Shown one piece after another: positions 58,798-64,000 of a stretch of 64,000 nucleotides of DNA. Both the position numbers and the translations under genes were made by a program. Positions within the stretch are counted from its first letter, which is position 1. Every line of letters starts with the position of its first letter. Under the pieces are notes generated by a model. The model saw only the letters and a program-made list of their open reading frames with translations, ran no database searches and was not told the origin of the DNA. This DNA is from Gigaspora rosea (lineage: Eukaryota; Glomeromycota; Glomeromycetes; Diversisporales; Gigasporaceae), in contig QKWP01000045.1 in the NCBI GenBank assembly GCA_003550325.1, forward strand, positions 592,436 to 656,435. The letters run 5' to 3'.

Positions 58798-59063
58798 CCT
58801 GGTACACAATTTCGATTTGCGTTAGCACGTATGCGTGTTAAGGGGCGCGGATTATAAACATTCTGTCAACATGCTAGGCTTAGTTATACCATCACGTAGC
58901 ATGTTAAACAACACGTTAACATGCCAAACAACACATTAACATGTTGTATATTAAATTCAAATGTATATAAATGAATGAATTTGACTTCAATAAAGAGAGA
59001 GAATCCAATACAATACAACTCAATACAATACAATACAATAGAACTTAAAGAAAAATAAAGGAA

Positions 59064-59425
59064 GTAAGCTAGTGTAGTGCTGAAGAAACCTTTATTTGAG
59101 TAAATCGGAAACTTATCTCCTAGTAACTATTAGAGTTAAATTGGTAAAACGTATATGCTCTCACCTTAATAGTTACATTTAGTGCCGAAAACTGTGCATG
59201 TTATTATAAAATGCACATGATATATAAAATGCACATGATATATAAAATGCACATGATACTGCATGATAAAAAAATTTTTTTAATTTTATCTTTATTATTG
59301 ATAACATATCTAAATAAAGATTCACATATTGATTCTTAATCAGATTTTGCCTATATATATAAATTTTACAAATTTGCTAATTGTAAACTTCATCGTTGCG
59401 TATTTTATATAATTTGACAGCACCT
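59064..59425. other. No gene; 21 bp tandem repeat
   Basis: About 59207-59262 holds three copies of TATAAAATGCACATGATA (period about 19-21 bp). The rest is AT-rich. Confidence 0.45.
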
Positions 59426-59444
59426 GACCCGTGGCTCTGCCACG
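59426..59444 (-). repeat. GC-rich hairpin, possible worn Helitron end
   Basis: CCCGTGGC-TCT-GCCACGGG is a perfect hairpin. On the minus strand it follows the GTAACAGAATTC array, as at 27073. The expected CTRR is not intact (CTGT lies seven bases beyond the hairpin on the minus strand), so this is only suggestive. Confidence 0.35.
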
Positions 59445-59469
59445 GGAGCTTTGTATAAAACTTTAGAAT

Positions 59470-59800
59470 CTTAGTTAAAATCTGTAATTTTGAATCATAT
59501 AATATTAATAAATATGCTTAGTTAGTTTGCATTGAATCGTCACAAAAAAATTCTGTTACTGAACATACTATTCTATTAACTATAGTATAATGGTAAAGAT
59601 TGAGTTAGTTTGCATTAAAGTTATGTTATTATAAAATTCTGCCACAGAATTCACATTCTATTTCAGTATGGTTGCGCCGGTTTTTATTAGAATTATTGTA
59701 ATTTTTTATCATAAGTTTTTATAAAAAATTCTACAGTATTACAAATTTATTCGCTATAACAGTAATTGTTTATTACAAAGCTCATTACTCCAATAACAGA
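59470..59800 (-). repeat. GTAACAGAATTC array, minus block
   Basis: Three to four units (plus-strand AAAATTCTGTTACTGAAC, AAATTCTGCCACAGAATT). Confidence 0.6.
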
Positions 59801-61084
59801 TAGTATGCAGCTTAGTTTTATTGGTGAATGCTAATTTTTAAAATAAAGTAAAAACCTTATATTGCTATATTAGTTTTAGCTCATTGATCTTTGAATATAA
59901 CCGTAATTTATTAGTTGGTAAATCGATATAAAACTATGAGTCACTGAGAAATTAGTGATTTTCAGATAATCTGGGCAGCAAAAGTTCTGACCAAACATTC
60001 TAGAAATCAATTATTAAATATTTGGTTGAATGTAACTTTTTTTGATATTTGCAAGTTTGATCAAGAATGTCATCACGATTATCACAATTCAACAATTACT
60101 TAATCAAAACAGTATTGTATGTCGATTTGTAACAAAATTTTTTACGGTAAAATCATGAACAGCAGATCAGGATTGAATGAATGGAATGCGGGTATTTTAC
60201 ACCCCTTCTGATTAACTCAATACCGAATCAGTATGGTAGATGAGCAGGTCAGTAAAATACAGGCTGATTTTTAAAACCTGTACTATACTATATAATCAGC
60301 TATAATTCTGACCCTAGCACTAATATATATAACACCGGTACAGATTTTAAAAATTCGGGTGCGCTATACTGATATGCTCATTGATTTGCGAAAAATAATA
60401 ACCAAGATACCATACCGGTACCATACTGTAATTTCCCATATTATACAATTCTGGTCATCCGTACAGAAATTTTTTTACAGTAAATCACCACATATCGGTA
60501 AGTTTTGTAACAAAATTTTACAGTAAATTGTGATATAAACCACAACTCTTAATTCCATTTCGAGCTAACTCAAAAACATACAGTACTGCATTGGGGTGTT
60601 CGATACACTATGAAAATCAAATCTATATGCGGTATCATATAAAATTCTAATAAGGCAGATTTTTAAATGATTTTCCTAGAGTTCCAATCCGGAGGCGCTT
60701 ATCGGATATCCGGGTGACACCAAATCACTAGTAACAACCAAAAAAACTTACATTAATTTGTTATAGAACTTCCTACACTAAATTCGATCCTAATCTTTTG
60801 ATACACAAAAATTCATTACTTCGCATAGCTCACTGCATGAAATTTGCATTTCAGTTTGTTAAATATTTGAAATAAACTATTCAAATTTGGTATATTTCAA
60901 ATAAAACAGCTTCATATTAGCATTTGTAGCCAAATTCGTAAATGTAATGAGTAAAGTTATGGCACTTTGTGCTCATATAGAATCCGGATTCAATATTGAA
61001 TTCGGATTTATCCAGATTCGGATTATCATCCGGATACACAAAGTAGGATCCGAATTTAATCCGGATGCCCTTAAAGAATAGGAT
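59801..61084. other. No confident gene
   Basis: AT-rich. About 60165-60450 has paired ACCGGTAC/ATACCATACCGGTACC motifs of a possible decayed element. About 60985-61070 is an ATCCGGAT cluster ending AGGATCGAAACACTA, similar to 40023-40043. Confidence 0.35.
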
Positions 61085-61291
61085 CGAAACACTAGCAAAT
61101 TCTGTAACAGAATTCTTTACGATAAATTATGATAGAAATCACGATAATTCCAATGCAACTTATTCAAATTAAACTACATACCGTGTATGCACAATAGATG
61201 ATAAGGTTTGCAATGGAATGTATACCAGTAATAATTTTTTTTAAAAAAAAAATAAAAATAAAAATAAGATGGGTGGCGCGAATGCGCCACC
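61085..61291 (+). repeat. GTAACAGAATTC units ending in a GC-rich hairpin
   Basis: Two units (61090-61215) are followed by the hairpin GGTGGCGC-GAAT-GCGCCACC (61270-61291 including outer bases). Seven bases further comes CTTG then T. The arrangement matches 27073-27110 except that the final motif is CTTG, not CTRR, so it may be a Helitron end with a variant or mutated terminus. Confidence 0.45.
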
Positions 61292-61683
61292 TATCGCACT
61301 TGTTGCTATTTACATACATATGTATATGAAATTTAAGAAGAGATCCATCAAAAAAAGGGTTTGGGTCAAAATTCCCTCAATTTTACTTTATAATTATCTA
61401 AACCTAACCAACTCACTCTAATCTATGCACCCACCTAACCCTAATCTAACTTAAATGAACTAATAATTTTGTGAGGGATTGTTGGGATATTTACTGTCGG
61501 GATTTTTTTGTTGGGATCATAACCTATCGGAATTCTGTTTGTTGGGATTTGATCTGCACCCTCAAAAAGGCATTATTTTTGTCGAAATGCTTTAAAATTT
61601 AATCTTTACATAGACACCGCTATACTTCGGACAATCAAGTTACATATTAAAAATTAAAATATCTACTTTAATAAATTTAAGTA
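61292..61683. other. No gene seen
   Basis: About 61470-61560 has four GTTGGGAT(T/A) phrases in about 90 bp. AACCCTAATC near 61438 is not telomeric. Confidence 0.35.
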
Positions 61684-61899
61684 CCGTAAAATATGGAAAA
61701 TAAGCATTTATGGTGAATAAACACACCTATAATAAAAATTTATGTTCTACAAATAAGCACACCATAATGCGAAGTAACTTCACGATATTGTCGGATCTTC
61801 AAATAAACTTAACGGATTATATGGTATCGATTTTCTAATTGCTAGTGAATAAGCACGCCATTAATTAAAAAAAAGTGTGCCTATTTCCACATTTTACGG
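61684..61899. mobile_element. TA-flanked MITE with CCGTAAAAT ends
   Basis: 216 bp between TA at 61682-61683 and 61900-61901. The ends are CCGTAAAATATGGAAAATAAG and, inverted, CCGTAAAATGTGGAAATAGG. Internal AATAAGCAC/GTGAATAAGCACGCC boxes repeat. Length and CCGTA ends put it with 44031-44247. Confidence 0.75.
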
Positions 61900-62540
61900 T
61901 ATTTAATTTTAATTTTATATTTTGTCTTTGTGATGTGTAATTATGGTTTTTAAATTTCTTGCACCGTATTTGCAGTTCAACAAAAATTGGTGTGTTTGTG
62001 CGTGCTCATAATTGTTAAATTTGATCAATAATACAGTTTCCAATGAATTACCCAAGAACGTGAAATATGACAATTTTATTTTAAGACTCACTTTCAAATT
62101 AAATCTCCATAATTATGAAAATTATTTAAAATTTATTATATATTAATTTAAAAATTTATATCTTAAAAAATTTTTAAAGATTTATTTTTGTAATTTTGGA
62201 CAATTTATTTAAAGAGATCAAATATTATTTATTTTTTAATTCTTCTTGGCTAATTTTCGATAAATATTTCAAATATCTTCATCTTTATTTTTCTTGAAAC
62301 AAGATATGATATGTGAAGTTGGAGAGAGTCCATCGATTTTTAACCTTGATAAATTAAGAACCTTTAAAATCTTACATATTAAAATAAAACATTAGAAAAA
62401 TCAGCTCTTACCCCATATTTATATAAAATCAATTGTTCAAAGATGAAAATGGATTTCACCAGAACATTGAAATTACCATATCTACCATCAATACCGGCTC
62501 ACAAGTGCCTATGAACCAGGCATTGCCAAAAAATATTTTC
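61900..62540. other. No confident gene
   Basis: The minus-strand frame 61915-62097 starts right at the MITE edge and has no recognisable domain. The surroundings are AT-rich. Confidence 0.3.
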
Positions 62541-62639
62541 GATGCTGTGAGAAAGATGGGTTGATCTAAAATTGATGCTGTGAGAAAGATGGGTTGATCT
62601 AAAATTAATGCTGTGAGAATGATGGGTTGATCTAAAATT
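62541..62639 (+). repeat. Three copies of a 33 bp tandem repeat
   Basis: GATGCTGTGAGAAAGATGGG followed by TTGATCTAAAATT, starting at 62541, 62574 and about 62607. The first two copies are identical and the third differs by two bases, so the expansion is recent. Confidence 0.9.
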
Positions 62640-63307
62640 ATTTTTGTTAAACATTAATAATGATATCACATGTAATATGAAAAATTTGGATCTATGACGT
62701 TAAAATTAAGTTAATATGTACGTTGTATGAAGTAGCAATCTGAAAAATAGATACCTTTTAAAGTAAAAACTGGAAGGTCTATGATTCAAATATTGTAAAC
62801 ATTATTTTATATTCATTTATTAAACTATTGAATCAATAGAGACTAATAATGATTTATAAAAAACACAGTTTCAATATTGCACAACAAATTAAAATCCAAT
62901 TATTTGGGCTATATAAGTTAATCGATATTTGCAAAATTCATATTTTATGCTATCATTTGATTTATATTGAATTGATCTAGATGGAACAAATGCTATTTTT
63001 TATTTTACATTTCAATATTTGAGACAATTGTTCAAAAAGTTCATAATTAACGTTTGAAAGTTGATCTTCCGAATAATATTCTGTTGAGAGTTTCCAAGAG
63101 AAATTTTAAGCTTGATACAGTTGCATTGAAAAACTATTTGCATTAGGTGTGATAATATACCCATAACTTTTCATCTTTTGTTAAAAGTAAATAATATTTT
63201 TTAGTTTTAAGTATCTGGGTAAATGATTCATCTTTGTTAATTTCCATAAAATTTAATATGATTTATTTTAAAGTGGTGGTATAGTAATTTATCAATTCGC
63301 TTTCTTT
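62640..63307. other. No gene seen
   Basis: AT-rich with no gene-like frame. Confidence 0.4.
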
Positions 63308-63551
63308 GTCACAATTCGAAATTGTGACATTAGAAGATTAGAATTTTCCAATTAGTTTACCTCCATTTGTAAGTAGATCTTCTCTTTAGTATGGATAACT
63401 TTCATTTCTATTTTTGTATAATTCATTAAATGTTAGTCATATGCATGTTAAGGGGCGCGGATTATAAACATTCTCAATAGCACGTCAACGTGCTAGGCTT
63501 AGTTGTACCATCACGTAGCGTGTTAAACAACACGTTAACGTGCCAAACAAC
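63308..63551. mobile_element. LTR-like repeat, copy 3, truncated
   Basis: It matches copies 1 and 2 from TGTCACAATTCG to the GTGCCAAACAAC box, with a deletion between ATTAAATGTTAG and CATGTTAAGGGGCGCGG. It is cut off at 63552 by the next element. Confidence 0.6.
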
Positions 63552-63670
63552 TAGTGATGGGCAAATCCCGATTTTTTTTTAAAATCCCGCGCGGGATGCG
63601 GGATTCGGGGATCGAGTAGAGTTTCCGAATTTTTCACGATTAATAAATATATATATATATATCATCACTA
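63552..63670. mobile_element. Small hAT-like element with TAGTGATG ends
   Basis: TAGTGATGGGCAAATCCCG at the left and CATCACTA at the right are inverted termini of hAT style. The inside has GC-rich CCCGCGCGGGATGCGGG and an AT microsatellite. Flanking 8-mers do not match, possibly because the right flank is no longer the original. Confidence 0.5.
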
Positions 63671-63905
63671 GGAATGTAATTTCTCGCTAAAATAATAATC
63701 ATTTCTTATAAATCTTACTGCATTTTATTACAAATATAATGCTTATATAGATTTTGCCTACTTTTAAAACATTTGAATCTTATAATTATTAAATATATCA
63801 ATCAACTTTGTCTTAATTTTATCAATTTGTTTTTTAAAATATTATTATATTAAAAATTATAATGGTAACAAAGCGATCAAATCATATAAGCGTATAAAAA
63901 TTTAT

Positions 63906-64000
63906 AAGTAAGGCCACGCAAAGTTGATTTTTCGTTTTGCATTACATGGATTTCAAAATTCGGGACGGACGGGCGGATTTTTTTTTTTTTTTTTTTTTTT
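63906..64000 (+). repeat. Array kernel GGCCACGCAAAGTTG at window edge
   Basis: TAAGGCCACGCAAAGTTGAT then TTTTCGTTTTGCATTACATGG and GGGACGGACGGGCGGATT followed by a T-run. It is a better-preserved version of the kernel in both large arrays and probably the start of another array or element beyond the window. Confidence 0.6.

Larger units (their letters stand above)
55935..58820. mobile_element. Mutator-like element (9 bp TSD) inside the LTR-like repeat
   Basis: The flanks GTTAACACG (55926-55934) and GTTAGCACG (58821-58829) match at eight of nine bases and are adjacent in the uninterrupted LTR copy. The inverted ends GCGAAAATGTG, then TACCAGGTTGCTGCTCCGGA, at the left correspond to GCAAATCGAAATTGTG, then TACCAGGTTATGCTCCGGA, inverted at the right. 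The left end is itself split by the MITE at 55946. Inside lie a short coding remnant (56615-56815), a minisatellite, a TTAA foldback, a solo LTR and a second MITE copy. The remnant and the 9 bp TSD together suggest a once-autonomous MULE. Confidence 0.7.
55734..59063. mobile_element. LTR-like repeat, copy 2, split by a 2.9 kb insertion
   Basis: The first part (55734-55934) matches copies 1 and 3 from TGTCACAATTCG to the GTTAACACG box. The second part (58821-59063) continues with GTTAGCACG, GGGGCGCGGATTATAAAC and the TTCAATAAAGAGAGAGAAT region, ending near AAAATAAAGGAA. Everything between is the insertion at 55935-58820. The 3' end of the repeat is approximate. Confidence 0.6.

Overview
The window looks like a repeat-dense, very AT-rich stretch of a fungal nuclear genome. 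Three things point there: a multi-exon gene with short GT-AG introns (mostly 67-85 bp), a secreted cysteine-rich protein, and heavy loading with small non-autonomous transposons and tandem arrays. Base composition, intron size and repeat style fit an arbuscular-mycorrhizal fungus (Glomeromycotina, Rhizophagus-like). That is inference, because no marker gene is present. Only two genes look intact, both on the minus strand: a secreted protein of 233 residues (31740-32441) and an eight-exon MFS transporter of 490 residues (52624-55310). I found no complete tRNA, no rRNA and no CRISPR array.

Layout. 1-1.7 kb: no gene. 1.7-8.1 kb: a tandem array of about 220 bp period, broken by a Mutator-like element (2015-3196), a 1 kb foldback flanked by TTAA (4159-5207) and an unclassified insertion. 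8.5-13.3 kb: a small hAT-like element, a two-exon gene fragment, an array whose units look like introns, an assembly gap (10818-11535) bounded by a 166 bp near-duplicate, a 48 bp minisatellite and a Helitron-type 3' end at 13331. 13.3-23 kb: more minisatellite and several MITEs with readable target-site duplications (TSDs). 23.2-27.1 kb: a roughly 100 bp array ending in a second Helitron 3' end at 27110, split by nested TA-flanked elements and an LTR-like copy. 27.2-30.5 kb: two copies of a family starting CCCTATAAG, one carrying a nested element. 31.7-32.4 kb: the secreted protein gene. 33-41 kb: tandem repeats, a tRNA-derived SINE with a 15 bp TSD and a Mutator-like element built of ACCGACAA motifs. 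41.8-46.7 kb: a roughly 415 bp array holding four separate insertions, one of them a 5'-truncated LINE with a broken RNase H gene. 46.8-51.8 kb: arrays and MITEs. 52.6-55.3 kb: the MFS gene. 55.7-59.1 kb: an LTR-like repeat split by a Mutator-like element that itself contains four more insertions. 59-64 kb: arrays, GC-rich hairpins and MITEs.

The two intact genes share no visible pathway; each stands alone among repeats. The main value of the window is as a stratigraphic record of insertions. At least fifteen elements can be delimited by TSDs (TA, TTAA, 8 bp hAT type, 9 bp Mutator type, 14-15 bp retroposon type). Several can be checked against an uninterrupted neighbouring repeat unit, which serves as an empty-site control.
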